From: Brucella pituitosa
GTDB lineage: Bacteria; Pseudomonadota; Alphaproteobacteria; Rhizobiales; Rhizobiaceae
Length of the DNA stretch: 64,000 bases
Reading direction: 5' to 3'
Assembly (NCBI RefSeq): GCF_003049685.1
Contig: NZ_PYSY02000002.1
Location: 372,001-436,000 of the forward strand
The stretch's first letter is position 1, and each line of letters begins with the position of its first letter. The notes beneath the pieces are model-generated. The model saw nothing but the letters and a program-made list of their open reading frames with translations. It searched no databases and was not told the DNA's origin. Shown here piece after piece: positions 26,346 to 36,597 of the stretch. A program made the translations under genes and the position numbers.

Positions 26346-27674
26346 CTAGCCCCAGTTTTCGATACGGATTTTCGATCCGTCCGAGAAACGCGAAATATGG
26401 AACGGCGACGGATCGACAACTGGCGTTTCGCCGCTGACCATATCGGCGACCAATCGTCCTGCACCGGGGCCGATGCCAAAGCCATGCCCCGAAAAACCTG
26501 TTGCAACGATTAGCCCATCAATGTCGGGCAGGGGGGAGATGACCGGAATAACATCCGGCATGGTGTCGATCAGGCCCGCCCATTCCTGTGCAATTGTTGC
26601 AGATGCAAAGGATGGAATTGCAGCCTTGAGTTTAGCCAACACTGCCGCATTCGCAGCACGGTGCGGCTCAGGATCAAGCGTACGGATTTTTTCAAAGATC
26701 GAGACCTGATCTGCCGGCCGGAGCTTCCACTGGAAAGCTTCTTCAAAAAAGCGCTCACCAAAACGGAAACGCAGGGATTTCCATTCGGTTGAGAGCGACG
26801 GAAGGAAGTCGCGGAAAAAGCGGAAACTGTCAGGCACGATGTCGGCTATAGAACCGCCGAGGCTCGCGACCGTATAACCACCATCAAGCCGCTTACGTAG
26901 CGCGAAATCTGAAAACGCAATTGCTGGATCGACATTTGCCTCCATCGGGGCCGTGCGAAACACCGATGATTTGACTTTGAGTTGCGGAAGGCGGGCCTTG
27001 AAATCCGATATGATCAACCGTGACCAGGCCCCGCCTGCAACGACTATCGCCTCACAGGCAACACGGCCTTTCTCGGTCAAAACTGCTGAAACGCGGCCAT
27101 TGGTTGTCTCTATGCCGCGCACCGCACAATTTTGCAAAATGACAGCGCCCAACTCCTGCGCCTTGGCGGCGAAAGCCGGTACTGCTTTCTGTGGCTCCGC
27201 ACGCCCGTCGAGCGAGGTGATCATGCCGCCTTTGAGCTGACGCGTGAGACCGGGGGTAAGGCTGGCCGCCTGTTTGCTGCTTAAGAGTTCTGTCTCTATG
27301 CCGTGCTCGCCCGCGATTTTAATCCACTGAGCATAGCGTTCGACTTCCTCTTCTTTGTCGGCGGTATATGCGATACCGGTGATACGAAAACCGGTTTCTC
27401 GCCCGGTACGCTCATTCATGCCTTCCCAGAGGCGCATACTCTCGACAATCAGCGGCATTTCCCGGCTGTCACGACCAGTCCGGCGGCACCAGCCCCAATT
27501 GCGACTTGATTGCTCGCCCGCAATTTCACCTTTTTCAAACAGAGCAACAGGTATCCCGCGCTCGGCCAGGAAAAGGGCTGTCGATACTCCGATCACACCA
27601 CCACCGATAATGGCAACCTTCGTTTCCTGTGGCAAACGCTCAGCGGTTACCACCTTGTCGGTGATCGGCCCCAT
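26346..27674 (-). CDS. DadA-like FAD-dependent amine/D-amino acid oxidoreductase
   Basis: 442 residues. The DAO fold opens with the dinucleotide motif VAIIGGGVIGVSTALFLAERG (residues ~19-39) and ends with ATGFSGHGFGIGPGAGRLVADM, the flavin-contacting end of glycine/D-amino acid oxidases. Such enzymes oxidise D-amino acids, sarcosine or opine-type amines. The substrate is not evident. Start after GGAGTCTGATC. Convergent with sodC (one base between stops) and divergent from the ferric importer ATPase, with no evident partner. Confidence 0.85.
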   Translation of the reverse strand: MGPITDKVVTAERLPQETKVAIIGGGVIGVSTALFLAERGIPVALFEKGEIAGEQSSRNWGWCRRTGRDSREMPLIVESMRLWEGMNERTGRETGFRITGIAYTADKEEEVERYAQWIKIAGEHGIETELLSSKQAASLTPGLTRQLKGGMITSLDGRAEPQKAVPAFAAKAQELGAVILQNCAVRGIETTNGRVSAVLTEKGRVACEAIVVAGGAWSRLIISDFKARLPQLKVKSSVFRTAPMEANVDPAIAFSDFALRKRLDGGYTVASLGGSIADIVPDSFRFFRDFLPSLSTEWKSLRFRFGERFFEEAFQWKLRPADQVSIFEKIRTLDPEPHRAANAAVLAKLKAAIPSFASATIAQEWAGLIDTMPDVIPVISPLPDIDGLIVATGFSGHGFGIGPGAGRLVADMVSGETPVVDPSPFHISRFSDGSKIRIENWG

Positions 27675-27882
27675 GATCAGACTCCTGCAATGCGAATATC
27701 GAATTTGGATGAAAGCAACATTGCGCGATTTGCAAGCTTGTTCAACTGGATAGTGCAGTAAATTGTTGCGTCTTCAAGTGCGTTTAGGAAAATGCCTGAC
27801 ACCTTTGGTCGGGTTTTATTGGCAAAGTCGTTCAAGTGCATTTATATGCGGTTCGATGATAACAGGACTCTCGGCCTCATCT

Positions 27883-28977
27883 ATGGACGCACACACTTTG
27901 CAAGACACCAAGCTTGGCAACAATATGGCTCCAGCGCTAACGCTCTCAGGCATTAGTCGCCAGTTTGGAACAGTGCGTGCCGTTGATGATATTTCGCTCG
28001 ATGTTCAGCCGGGAGAGATCATCTGTCTCGTCGGTCATTCTGGCTGCGGCAAGACCTCGCTTTTGCGGATTATTGCAGGGATCGACGCGCCGGATGAAGG
28101 TCAGCTTGCCATGGGTGGCAAGACGCTGGTCAGTTCCTCCATCTTCGTGGAACCAGAAAAACGCAACATAGGTGTGGTGTTTCAGGATTATGCGCTTTTC
28201 CCGCATCTGACCGTCAGGGAAAATGTGCTGTTCGGTTTGCGCAAGATGCGCAAGGATGAGGCGAAAGCGCGGGTTGATGAGTTACTTGCGCTGGTTGGCC
28301 TTGCCGCGATGGGGGATCGCTATCCGCATATGCTTTCGGGTGGCGAGCAACAGCGGGTCGCTCTCATCAGAGCACTGGCACCAAAGCCTGATCTGCTGTT
28401 GATGGACGAACCCTTCTCCAATCTTGACCGCGGTTTGCGTGCTCGTGTGAGAAGCGAGACTGTTGCTTTGCTTCGTGCATTGGGTACGCCGGTCATTATC
28501 GTGACACATGAGGCCGAAGAGGCGTTGTCCACAGGCGATCGCGTAGTGTTGATGCGTTCCGGAAAGATCGTTCAGGCCGGTTCAGCCCGCGAACTTCATA
28601 ACCAGCCTGCAACGCGCTACGCTGCGGACTTCTTCTGCGATTTCAATGCTCTTGAAGGCAAGGTAAACGGTGTTGTTGTCCAAACGCCTGTCGGCACATT
28701 GACGCTTCCGGATGATATGCGAACAGAAGGAGATGTCGCTGTCTATCTGCGTCCACGGGATATCGAGGTCATATCCTGTGAAGCGTCTGCAAAAGACGGG
28801 TTGAGCGGTCATATAGAAAACCGAACCTATTTGGGCGAAACCGAGGAACTGACAGTTCGTCTGGATCAACAGGACTTCCGTCTTCGTGTCCGAACAGATC
28901 AGCATGTCGCAGCTGATGCAGCGTATGTCACCTTACGGATCGACTGGAGCAAAGCACTGGTTTTTGCGAAAAAATGA
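27883..28977 (+). CDS. Ferric-iron-type ABC transporter ATP-binding protein (FbpC-like)
   Basis: About 364 residues from the ATG at 27883; an ATG at 27925 is also plausible, and the open frame upstream of 27883 is not conserved-looking. Walker A GHSGCGKTS, Q-loop FQDYALFPH, signature LSGGEQQRV, Walker B LLLMDEPFSNLD and THEAEEAL are present, plus a C-terminal regulatory domain. It leads an ATPase, binding protein, permease order. Substrate assigned from the binding protein downstream, 111 bases on. Confidence 0.88.
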   Translation: MDAHTLQDTKLGNNMAPALTLSGISRQFGTVRAVDDISLDVQPGEIICLVGHSGCGKTSLLRIIAGIDAPDEGQLAMGGKTLVSSSIFVEPEKRNIGVVFQDYALFPHLTVRENVLFGLRKMRKDEAKARVDELLALVGLAAMGDRYPHMLSGGEQQRVALIRALAPKPDLLLMDEPFSNLDRGLRARVRSETVALLRALGTPVIIVTHEAEEALSTGDRVVLMRSGKIVQAGSARELHNQPATRYAADFFCDFNALEGKVNGVVVQTPVGTLTLPDDMRTEGDVAVYLRPRDIEVISCEASAKDGLSGHIENRTYLGETEELTVRLDQQDFRLRVRTDQHVAADAAYVTLRIDWSKALVFAKK

Positions 28978-29088
28978 GTAAATAACTCATATTTCTTGGC
29001 GTGAATTATTGACCCTGAATATGCCAGTTCCTATAATCTTGATGCATTACACATAGTTTCAAATGAACCAAATTCTACCGGAGGTAAA

Positions 29089-30105
29089 ATGCCCAAGATC
29101 GCGCGTGCTGGATTGGCTCTAATGGCAGCGACGTTTCTCTCAGGTGCAGCTAATGCAAATGAGGTGAATATTTACACGACGCGTGAACCTGGTTTAATCC
29201 AGCCTCTGCTGGATGCCTACAAGGAAAAGACGGGCACCACCGTCAATACCGTTTTCCTGAAAGATGGCCTTGCCGAGCGCGTTGCATCTGAAGGCGACAA
29301 ATCGCCTGCTGATATCCTTATGACAGTGGATGCAGGTAATCTGGTTGATTTCGTCGATAAGGGCCTCACTCAGCCGATTGATTCAGCTGCTCTCAAGGCA
29401 GCTATTCCTGAACAGCTCCGCGATGCCAACGACAACTGGTTTGGTCTGTCGATGCGCGCTCGCGTTGTCTATGCAGACAAGGATCTCGAACTCGACAAGA
29501 TCACCTATGAAGAACTGGCTGATCCAAAGTGGAAGGGCAAGATCTGCATCCGTGCTGGCCAGCATCCCTATAACACTGCTCTGATTGCCGATTATATCGC
29601 TCATCACGGTGCAGAAAAGACCGAAGAATGGCTGACTGGCCTCAAGGCCAATCTGGCGCGTAAGGCAGCCGGCGGTGACCGTGACGGCGCTAAGGATATT
29701 GTTGGCGGCATCTGCGATATCGCAGTCGCGAACTCCTACTATGTCGGTCTGATGCGTTCGGGTAAGAGCGGCGACGAGCAGAAGGCGTGGGGCGATGGCA
29801 TCAAAGTCATTCTCCCAACCTTTGCCGATGGCGGCACGCAGGTGAACATCAGCGGTGCAGCTGTTGCCAAGAACGCGCCAAACAAGGATGAAGCCGTCAA
29901 GCTTCTCGAATATCTTGCATCGGATGAAGCCCAGCAGCTTTATGCAAAGGCTAACTACGAGTATCCGGTTAAGGCAGGCGCTCCGGTTGATCCAATTGTC
30001 GCATCTTTTGGTGAACTGAAGATCGACAAGGTTCCGCTTTCGGAAATCGTAAAGCATCGCAAGCAGGCCAGCGAGCTGGTCGACAAAGTCGGCTTCGATA
30101 ATTAA
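29089..30105 (+). CDS. Ferric-ion-binding periplasmic protein (FbpA/FutA-like)
   Basis: 338 residues with a signal peptide ending at ANA (residue ~24) and then NEVNIYTTREPGL, the typical FutA/FbpA start. The adjacent tyrosines Tyr217-Tyr218 in ANSYYVGLMRSG are the ferric-coordinating pair of this family, so iron is a firm prediction. It delivers Fe3+ to the fused permease downstream. RBS CCGGAGGTAAA is strong. A stem-loop follows the stop. Confidence 0.92.
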   Translation: MPKIARAGLALMAATFLSGAANANEVNIYTTREPGLIQPLLDAYKEKTGTTVNTVFLKDGLAERVASEGDKSPADILMTVDAGNLVDFVDKGLTQPIDSAALKAAIPEQLRDANDNWFGLSMRARVVYADKDLELDKITYEELADPKWKGKICIRAGQHPYNTALIADYIAHHGAEKTEEWLTGLKANLARKAAGGDRDGAKDIVGGICDIAVANSYYVGLMRSGKSGDEQKAWGDGIKVILPTFADGGTQVNISGAAVAKNAPNKDEAVKLLEYLASDEAQQLYAKANYEYPVKAGAPVDPIVASFGELKIDKVPLSEIVKHRKQASELVDKVGFDN

Positions 30106-30128
30106 AAGCTGACTACCAGTGAAAAAAT

Positions 30129-30159
30129 AACGCCGGTGCAAAACCATTGCGCCGGCGTT
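30129..30159 (+). terminator. Intercistronic stem-loop after the FbpA-like gene
   Basis: Eleven-base stem AACGCCGGTGC / GCGCCGGCGTT with one G-U pair and a nine-base loop, 24 bases after the stop. The permease start is within about 25 bases. Confidence 0.75.
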
Positions 30160-30182
30160 GTAATATGAAGGTCGACAATAAC

Positions 30183-31868
30183 ATGCCGGAACCTTTGCAA
30201 GCCGCATCGTCATCCATGCCTTATCGCACCCGCTCGGGGAGAGGCTGGTTGTGGCTCTCAGGATTGATTACGCTGTTGGTTTGCCTGCCGGTGCTCGCAC
30301 TTGTAATCGAAGCGCTACGCGGTTCCTCCGGCCTTTGGAGCCATCTTTTCTCGACGATCTTCGCTACAGCCTTTACCGATACGATCATTCTGCTGGCAGG
30401 CGTCGGGCTTATAACTGCATTTGTCGGCACGTCTGCTGCATGGCTTGTAACGGCTTATGATTTTCGCGGGCGTGGTGTGCTCGAATGGGCGCTTTTGCTG
30501 CCCCTAGCGGTGCCTACCTATATTATCGCCTATGCCTATCTCGATATTCTGCATCCGATCGGGCCGATACAAAGCGCGATCCGCTTTGTGCTTGGCTATG
30601 ATACGCCGCGCCAGTTCCGCTTGCCGGATATAAGGTCGATGACCGGTTGCATTATTCTGCTCGGCTTCGTTCTCTATCCTTATGTTTATATTCCGACACG
30701 GGCGATGTTTCTCACACAGTCCGCCAGCCTGATTGAAGCAGCGCGGACATTGGGCGTCAGCCGCAGAGGGATTTTCTGGCGTGTAGCATTGCCACTCGCG
30801 CGCCCCGCAGTTGCCGTCAGTGTAAGCCTTGCTTTGATGGAAACACTCAATGATGTTGGTGCCGCCGAGTTTCTTGGTGTGCGAACATTGACGGTTTCGA
30901 TCTACACAACATGGGTCACGCGCTTTGATTTGCCCGGTGCCGCACAGCTCGCCCTGGCGCTTTTGTTATTGGTTGTCGCACTTGTATCAATCGAGCGCTG
31001 GGCGCGGCGCAAGCAACGCTTTTCATCCAATATTCGCCACTCGCGTGGCTTTGAACCGCTTAGGGTAAGCGGCATCAATGGCCTCTGGCTTTTTGTGCTC
31101 TGTGCTGTACCAATTATCGTTGGCTTTGTCATGCCTGCGACCTATCTCGTGATTGAGGCGGTCAAACGCATGCGTTTTGCAGGCATATCTCCGCGTCTTG
31201 CCGGTGAAGCATTCAACACGGTGATGCTGGCTTCGGTCGCAACCATTCTGGTTCTGTTGTTTGGCATGGTGGTGGCTTATGCGATGCGGCTCTTTCCGGG
31301 AACTGCCTCGCGCTGGTTCTACCGTTTTTCGACCATGGGCTATGCGGCACCCGGTACGGTGATTGCAATTGGCATCATGATCGTTTCAGGTGCAGTCGAT
31401 CGTTTGTTCGATGGAGTTTTCACCTATTTCTTTGGTATTTCAACGGGGTTACTGCTGATCAGTACGGGAGCTGCCATCATCTACGCCTATGCGGCGCGCT
31501 TTCTGGCAATCTCTGCCGGAGGCATAGATGCAGGGCTCGAACGTATTCCACAATCGCTCGACCATGCTTCACGCACGCTGGGGCGCGGGGTAACCACAAC
31601 ATTCTGTCAGGTACATTTGCCGCTTTCAAAAACGGCTATCGTTGCCGCTGGACTTTTGGTGTTTGTCGATTGTGTGAAAGAACTACCCGCAACGCTTCTG
31701 TTGCGCCCCCTCAATATAGAGACTTTTGCCACCCATCTTTATGGCGAAGCTGCGCGCGGAACCTATGAAGAGGCTTCCGTTGCCGCTTTGGCAATTGTGG
31801 CAGTCGGCATATTGCCGGTTATTCTGCTTGCGCGTGTCGGGCGTCGATTGGGTGGACAACGCAGTTAA
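30183..31868 (+). CDS. Ferric-iron-type fused ABC permease (FbpB-like)
   Basis: About 561 residues from the ATG at 30183 (an ATG at 30165 sits almost inside the hairpin). Two permease units are fused. EAA-type loops occur as IEAARTLGVSRRGIFWRVALPLARP and DHASRTLGRGVTTTFCQVHLPLSKT. Roughly twelve membrane spans. Forms the inner-membrane channel for the iron delivered by the preceding binding protein. Confidence 0.9.
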   Translation: MPEPLQAASSSMPYRTRSGRGWLWLSGLITLLVCLPVLALVIEALRGSSGLWSHLFSTIFATAFTDTIILLAGVGLITAFVGTSAAWLVTAYDFRGRGVLEWALLLPLAVPTYIIAYAYLDILHPIGPIQSAIRFVLGYDTPRQFRLPDIRSMTGCIILLGFVLYPYVYIPTRAMFLTQSASLIEAARTLGVSRRGIFWRVALPLARPAVAVSVSLALMETLNDVGAAEFLGVRTLTVSIYTTWVTRFDLPGAAQLALALLLLVVALVSIERWARRKQRFSSNIRHSRGFEPLRVSGINGLWLFVLCAVPIIVGFVMPATYLVIEAVKRMRFAGISPRLAGEAFNTVMLASVATILVLLFGMVVAYAMRLFPGTASRWFYRFSTMGYAAPGTVIAIGIMIVSGAVDRLFDGVFTYFFGISTGLLLISTGAAIIYAYAARFLAISAGGIDAGLERIPQSLDHASRTLGRGVTTTFCQVHLPLSKTAIVAAGLLVFVDCVKELPATLLLRPLNIETFATHLYGEAARGTYEEASVAALAIVAVGILPVILLARVGRRLGGQRS

Positions 31869-32202
31869 CAGCGGAAGTTCTGCAATATCAAATTGTTACA
31901 AAGCCGTTATGTATCGCGACTTTAACGCGGTAATACTTGCCTGCTTCCGAAGTTCCATAAATCCAAAAAATCCAGCTCTATCAAGGGCTTTGGAGTGGTG
32001 CGTCGGTGTAGCCTGGACCAGATAGATCAATGATTTCAACACGATATTTCGCGTGAACGCAATAATATGTGACTGTATTATGAAGGGGTTTCCATGCTTC
32101 TACCACGTTGAAGCCACAAAGCGGAAGCTGAATGGGCACATGGAAACAACGTCCCGGATTTAGACACGATAGCCATACGGGCTGGTCTTAAAAACTCCGG
32201 GC
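31869..32202. other. Intergenic stretch with no gene seen
   Basis: About 330 bases between the iron permease stop and the small membrane protein. It is more AT-rich than its flanks, and no frame has both a ribosome site and a plausible protein. No strong terminator is visible. I see nothing assignable. Confidence 0.5.
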
Positions 32203-32583
32203 ATGACTTGGATGATGAAAACAATGCTGGATACGCAACAATGGCTCCCGGTCGAGTTGCTAAATATTGGTTTGGCTGCCGCCGTTTTCTTCGCCTGCCT
32301 TGTGCACTCTTTGTGGAAGGCGGTCTTTGATGAACTCAACCCCGTTTTCTGGCGTCGCACCGCGGCAGTTCTCTGGGCGGGTGTTGTTATCGTTGCTTTG
32401 AGCAGCGGAATTGAAAGCTTCAACTGGCCAATGATTATTGGCTGGATGATGGTGGCGGGCGGTGTCGTTGCGACAGCTATCCGCACAGGCATGGGTTATT
32501 ATCGCCAGTATTCGGCGCATAATGTGCGTCGTACGAAGTTTACAAATGCGCGCTTTTCTGGCCCACGCGTTTCTGGACGGTGA
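32203..32583 (+). CDS. Small three-span membrane protein, unknown function
   Basis: 126 residues at most; nearby ATGs at codons 1, 4, 5 and 8 leave the start open. Hydrophobic segments occur at about 18-38 (LNIGLAAAVFFACLVHSLW), 50-70 (TAAVLWAGVVIVALSSGI) and 74-94 (WPMIIGWMMVAGGVVATAI), then a basic tail. I do not recognise the family. The overlapping frame on the other strand (32260-32634) has a cysteine- and histidine-rich composition with no ribosome site, so the plus-strand reading is preferred. Confidence 0.55.
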   Translation: MTWMMKTMLDTQQWLPVELLNIGLAAAVFFACLVHSLWKAVFDELNPVFWRRTAAVLWAGVVIVALSSGIESFNWPMIIGWMMVAGGVVATAIRTGMGYYRQYSAHNVRRTKFTNARFSGPRVSGR

Positions 32584-32652
32584 TAGCCATGTTTGCAAAG
32601 ACTGCTCAAATGCCTCTGCGGCTACACCGTCCAAATAGTCTGCGTTCGTTCT

Positions 32653-32997
32653 TTATCCGCGCTTTTGGTTCTGGACGATACCGTAGATATTCGTAGAACG
32701 TGCGCCTGAGCGGCAATAGCCGAGAATAGGGCCTTCGGCTTCGTTGAGAGCCGAGGCCATGTCATCGACATTCTCCTGGGTCAGCTGGCCGCCAACAACC
32801 GGGATGTAATAGGTCTTGATGCCTGCCTTTTCGGCAACCTTGGCAACTTCGGCAAAGCTAGGCTGATCTTCACCGCCTTCACCATCGGGACGATTGCAGA
32901 TAATCGTCTGAAAACCTTCAGCCGCAATATCACGCACATCATCCGGCGAGATTTGTCCAGTGACTGAGTAATTGTCGTCGATCTGCCGAATATCCAT
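32653..32997 (-). CDS. DUF442/TIGR01244 family phosphatase/sulfurtransferase-like protein
   Basis: 114 residues, whole-domain length. Begins MDIRQIDDNYSVTGQISPDDV and carries the P-loop CRSGARS, the cysteine-based active-site loop of the tyrosine-phosphatase/rhodanese-like DUF442 family (the N-terminal domain of Blh-type beta-lactamase-like hydrolases). Often linked to sulfide metabolism. The reaction here is unknown. Divergent from fdhD. Confidence 0.85.
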   Translation of the reverse strand: MDIRQIDDNYSVTGQISPDDVRDIAAEGFQTIICNRPDGEGGEDQPSFAEVAKVAEKAGIKTYYIPVVGGQLTQENVDDMASALNEAEGPILGYCRSGARSTNIYGIVQNQKRG

Positions 32998-33161
32998 CGT
33001 TTTTCACCTATAATATAAGTCGCTGAAAGGCTCATTTCCGGTTAGCGGGTATAGCTCGTTATCGACTTGATCCGCAAGTGTTGAGCCACTGGACTTGCTT
33101 GCTGCAGAGGTGTTGGATACTAATTCCGCATGAGGGCAGAAACGACAGGCGGCGGAACGAC

Positions 33162-33971
33162 ATGACGATGCAGAACATCAGCCAAAGTGTTCCGCGTCTT
33201 GCTCGTCGTGAATCCGGCCTCCACGAGAGCAACCGTGATGTCCCGGAAGAAGTGCCAGTGGCGATGAGCTATAATGGCACGACGCATGCTGTTATGATGG
33301 CCACGCCCGATGATCTCGAAGATTTCGCAGTGGGTTTCAGCCTGACCGAAGGTATCATAGGGTGTATCTCGGAAATCGAAGATCTGAACATCGAAGTCTT
33401 TGGAAAAGGCATCGATATTCAGATGCGGCTTGTCGATCAGCGGGAGGAAATGCTTGTCGCTCGCCGCCGCTTTATGGCCGGGCCGGTCGGTTGCGGCTTG
33501 TGTGGGATCGATTCCATCGATCAGGCAATACGTCCATTATCTGCGATCAAGGCGGATGGATTTCAGCTGAAAGCCGGATCAATTGTTGCTGCAATGGATG
33601 CCTTGGGTGGTGCACAGCAATTGAATAGGCAGACACATGCAGTGCATGGCGCTGGCTTTTTTGTGCCGGGTGAGGGGCTTTTTGCAACGCGTGAGGATGT
33701 CGGAAGGCATAATGCACTCGACAAGCTAATTGGCGCACTCGCCCGAGCAAACAAGCCCGCAAATAGCGGGCTGGTTGCCATTACGAGCCGTGTCTCTGTG
33801 GAGATGGTGCAGAAGGCCGTTATTCTCGGCGTACCGCTGCTTGCAGCGATTTCAGCGCCAACAGCGCTTGCCATCCGTACAGCAGACGAAACCAATCTAA
33901 CGCTCGTAGCGCTTGTCAGAGGCGATGATTTCGACGTCTACACCCATCCTGAGCGTATCGTAAGCGAGTAG
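33162..33971 (+). CDS. fdhD: Formate dehydrogenase accessory sulfurtransferase FdhD
   Basis: 269 residues from the ATG at 33162 (after GGCGGAACGAC). FdhD passes sulfur from IscS to the molybdenum cofactor of formate dehydrogenase. The catalytic CxxC is CGLCG, Cys111 and Cys114. The family motifs FAVGFSLTEGII and TREDVGRHNALDKLIG are clear. No formate dehydrogenase genes lie in the window, so it acts on an enzyme encoded elsewhere. Confidence 0.95.
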   Translation: MTMQNISQSVPRLARRESGLHESNRDVPEEVPVAMSYNGTTHAVMMATPDDLEDFAVGFSLTEGIIGCISEIEDLNIEVFGKGIDIQMRLVDQREEMLVARRRFMAGPVGCGLCGIDSIDQAIRPLSAIKADGFQLKAGSIVAAMDALGGAQQLNRQTHAVHGAGFFVPGEGLFATREDVGRHNALDKLIGALARANKPANSGLVAITSRVSVEMVQKAVILGVPLLAAISAPTALAIRTADETNLTLVALVRGDDFDVYTHPERIVSE

Positions 33972-34005
33972 CCGGCTTCGCAATCGCAAGGCCGGCCAAT
34001 CTTTA

Positions 34006-34497
<492 letters not shown>

Positions 34498-34552
34498 CTA
34501 GAATCAGGGCGCACAAAGGAACGCGAGCCACGCCGAATTGAGCGTAACCAAA

Positions 34553-34717
34553 CATTCTTTCGCTCTCTTCCATCCGGACTTTAACCGTCGGCTCCGGCAT
34601 CTCACCGGATCTGCTGACCCTGAAACAAACCGCCGAATCGGCTTTCTGCTGCAGGCGCTCGCGGGCTCGAAGATCACTCTTCATACCGCCGGTGGGGAGT
34701 TTCACCCCGCCCCGAGA
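34553..34717 (-). promoter_or_regulatory. FMN riboswitch (RFN element) of ribH2
   Basis: Read on the minus strand the element begins GGGGCGGGGTGAAACTCCCC, then ACCGGCGGTATG, has the variable arm, then GGTCAGCAGATCCGGTGAGA, GCCGGAGCCGACGGTTAAAG and TCCGGATGGAAGAGAGC. These are the conserved P1-P6 blocks of the RFN aptamer in order. It ends about 70 bases before the ribH2 start. There is no strong terminator hairpin in that gap, so control of translation initiation is more likely than premature termination. Confidence 0.96.
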
Positions 34718-34976
34718 ACAAACCCGCACACCATTGTGCGAGCGACTGGAAATTATGCATTCCGGAGGATAATGTCCAGTCCACTCACAGTAATTTTATA
34801 CTGCCTAAAAAAGCACAACGCGTTGCGTTTTGCCGATTTTCCGAACTGAGCAAAGTTTTGTCATCAGAAATATAGTGAACGAACCAAGTGTTTAATTTTA
34901 CTGGGATATTTGGTCAATTTTTTCAGCTATCGACACGCTTGAATTGAATGTCTCGATTTTTCTCACCTAATCCATA
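34718..34976. other. Intergenic stretch between ribH2 leader and sugar importer promoter
   Basis: AT-rich and without a credible gene. It must hold the ribH2 promoter on the minus strand. A perfect 10-base palindrome CAACGCGTTG at 34816-34825 could be a regulator site; nothing else supports it. Confidence 0.4.
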
Positions 34977-35060
34977 TTGACACACATCCCGTATTTGAGC
35001 CTATCCTAAGAGCACATCTTGTCTTGCAGGTGATTTTCATTCAAAAAAGACAACGTTGTC
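34977..35060 (+). promoter_or_regulatory. Promoter and LacI-type operator of the sugar ABC operon
   Basis: TTGACA (34977-34982), 18 bases, then CTATCC (35001-35006) is a plausible housekeeping promoter of the alphaproteobacterial CTTGAC/CTATAT type. At 35049-35060 lies the perfect palindrome GACAACGTTGTC with a central CG, flanked as AGACAACGTTGTCAA, the shape of LacI/GalR-family operators. It would sit roughly 35 bases after the predicted start of transcription, suited to blocking. No LacI-family gene is in the window. Confidence 0.55.
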
Positions 35061-35201
35061 AATCGCAGAAGGAGCTGCGAGAAATAGAGTGGGATGGAGG
35101 TCTCAAAGCAGATTGAACGATCTTCCGGGTGTGCGGGCCTGATGCCTGACGACAGCATCCGACGAAATTTTGTTTTGTAGAGTTCTACGGGAGGTAGACA
35201 C

Positions 35202-36470
35202 ATGCATAAGTTTTTCAGAATGGCCGCGATGGGCACAGCTGCCTGTGCAATGCTTGCAGCAATGGCACCTGTTACAGCCAGCGCACAGGACAAGCAGAAC
35301 GTTGAAGTCCTGCATTGGTGGACAGCTGGCGGCGAAGCTGCGGCACTCGATGTTCTGAAGAAAGACCTTGAAGGCAAAGGCATCAGCTGGACGGATATGC
35401 CAGTTGCAGGCGGCGGCGGCACAGAAGCCATGACGGTTCTGCGTGCTCGCGTTACGGCAGGCAATGCTCCAACTGCAGTGCAGATGCTCGGCTTCGATAT
35501 CCGCGACTGGGCGGAGCAGGGCGCTCTCGGCAATCTTGATGAGATTGCTGGCAAAGAAGGCTGGGACAAGGTTATCCCGGCACCTCTGCAGGAATTTGCC
35601 AAATATGACGGCCACTGGATTGCAGCGCCTGTAAACGTTCATTCCACCAACTGGATGTGGATCAACAAGGCAGCCCTCGACAAAGCTGGCGGCAAAGAGC
35701 CGACCAACTGGGATGAACTTGTAGCGCTTCTCGACAAGTTCAAGGAACAGGGTATTACCCCGATCGCTCACGGTGGTCAGCCATGGCAGGATGCGACGAT
35801 TTTTGATGCCGTCGTGCTCTCCTTTGGCCCGGACTTTTACAAAAAGGCTTTCGTTGATCTGGACCCGGAAACTCTGGGTAGCGATAAGATGAAAGAGGCC
35901 TTCGATCGCATGACCAAGTTGCGGTCCTATGTGGATGACAACTTCTCCGGTCGTGACTGGAACCTTGCTTCGGCGATGGTTATCGAAGGCAAGGCTGGCG
36001 TTCAGTTCATGGGTGACTGGGCAAAGGGCGAATTCATCAAAGCCGGTAAGAAGCCAGGCGAAGACTTCGTCTGCATGCGTTACCCGGAAACACAGGGTTC
36101 TGTAACCTTTAACTCCGACATGTTCGCGATGTTCAAGGTTGCTGAAGACAAGGTGCCTGCACAGCTAGAAATGGCGTCAGCCATCGAAAGCCCGGCATTC
36201 CAGTCGGCCTTCAACGTGGTCAAGGGATCGGCTCCAGCACGCACCGACGTGCCTGACACCGATTTCGACGCTTGCGGCAAGAAAGCTATCGCCGATGTGA
36301 AGGAAGCTGCTGAAAAGGGCACCATGCTCGGTTCCATGGCTCATGGCTATGCAAATCCGGCTTCCGTCAAGAACGCCATCTATGACGTCGTAACGCGTCA
36401 GTTCAACGGCCAGCTCTCGTCTGAAGATGCTGTCAAGGAACTGGTTACGGCTGTTGAAAGCGCCAAGTAA
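35202..36470 (+). CDS. Sugar ABC transporter substrate-binding protein (glucose/mannose type)
   Basis: 422 residues with a signal peptide ending at ASA (residue ~28). SBP_bac_1 family. The start [28 protein letters not shown] and the stretch [39 protein letters not shown] match glucose/mannose binding proteins of GtsA type. Binds a hexose in the periplasm; exact sugar not certain. Strong RBS GGGAGGT. A stem-loop follows and then a 200-base gap before the permeases. Confidence 0.9.
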   Translation: MHKFFRMAAMGTAACAMLAAMAPVTASAQDKQNVEVLHWWTAGGEAAALDVLKKDLEGKGISWTDMPVAGGGGTEAMTVLRARVTAGNAPTAVQMLGFDIRDWAEQGALGNLDEIAGKEGWDKVIPAPLQEFAKYDGHWIAAPVNVHSTNWMWINKAALDKAGGKEPTNWDELVALLDKFKEQGITPIAHGGQPWQDATIFDAVVLSFGPDFYKKAFVDLDPETLGSDKMKEAFDRMTKLRSYVDDNFSGRDWNLASAMVIEGKAGVQFMGDWAKGEFIKAGKKPGEDFVCMRYPETQGSVTFNSDMFAMFKVAEDKVPAQLEMASAIESPAFQSAFNVVKGSAPARTDVPDTDFDACGKKAIADVKEAAEKGTMLGSMAHGYANPASVKNAIYDVVTRQFNGQLSSEDAVKELVTAVESAK

Positions 36471-36481
36471 GCAGATAAGGG

Positions 36482-36507
36482 GCGTCCGGGACACAGCACC
36501 CGGACGC
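36482..36507 (+). terminator. Intercistronic stem-loop after the sugar-binding protein gene
   Basis: Perfect 9-base stem GCGTCCGGG / CCCGGACGC with an eight-base loop, 12 bases after the stop, followed only by TCTCATT. Partial terminator or mRNA stabiliser. Confidence 0.78.
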
Positions 36508-36597
36508 TCTCATTACATACGCTATAATTCATTGAAAATAATGGCTTAATACCGCCGCAATACCTGCGCTCCAAGGTCTTGTTCTAACGCGTGTCTG

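Noticed and set aside
31869-32202. Possible integration site or tRNA remnant after the iron permease
   Set aside because: No cloverleaf, direct repeats or integrase remnant could be made out.
32260-32634. Minus-strand frame opposite the small three-span protein
   Set aside because: No ribosome site, and composition typical of the complement of a membrane protein.
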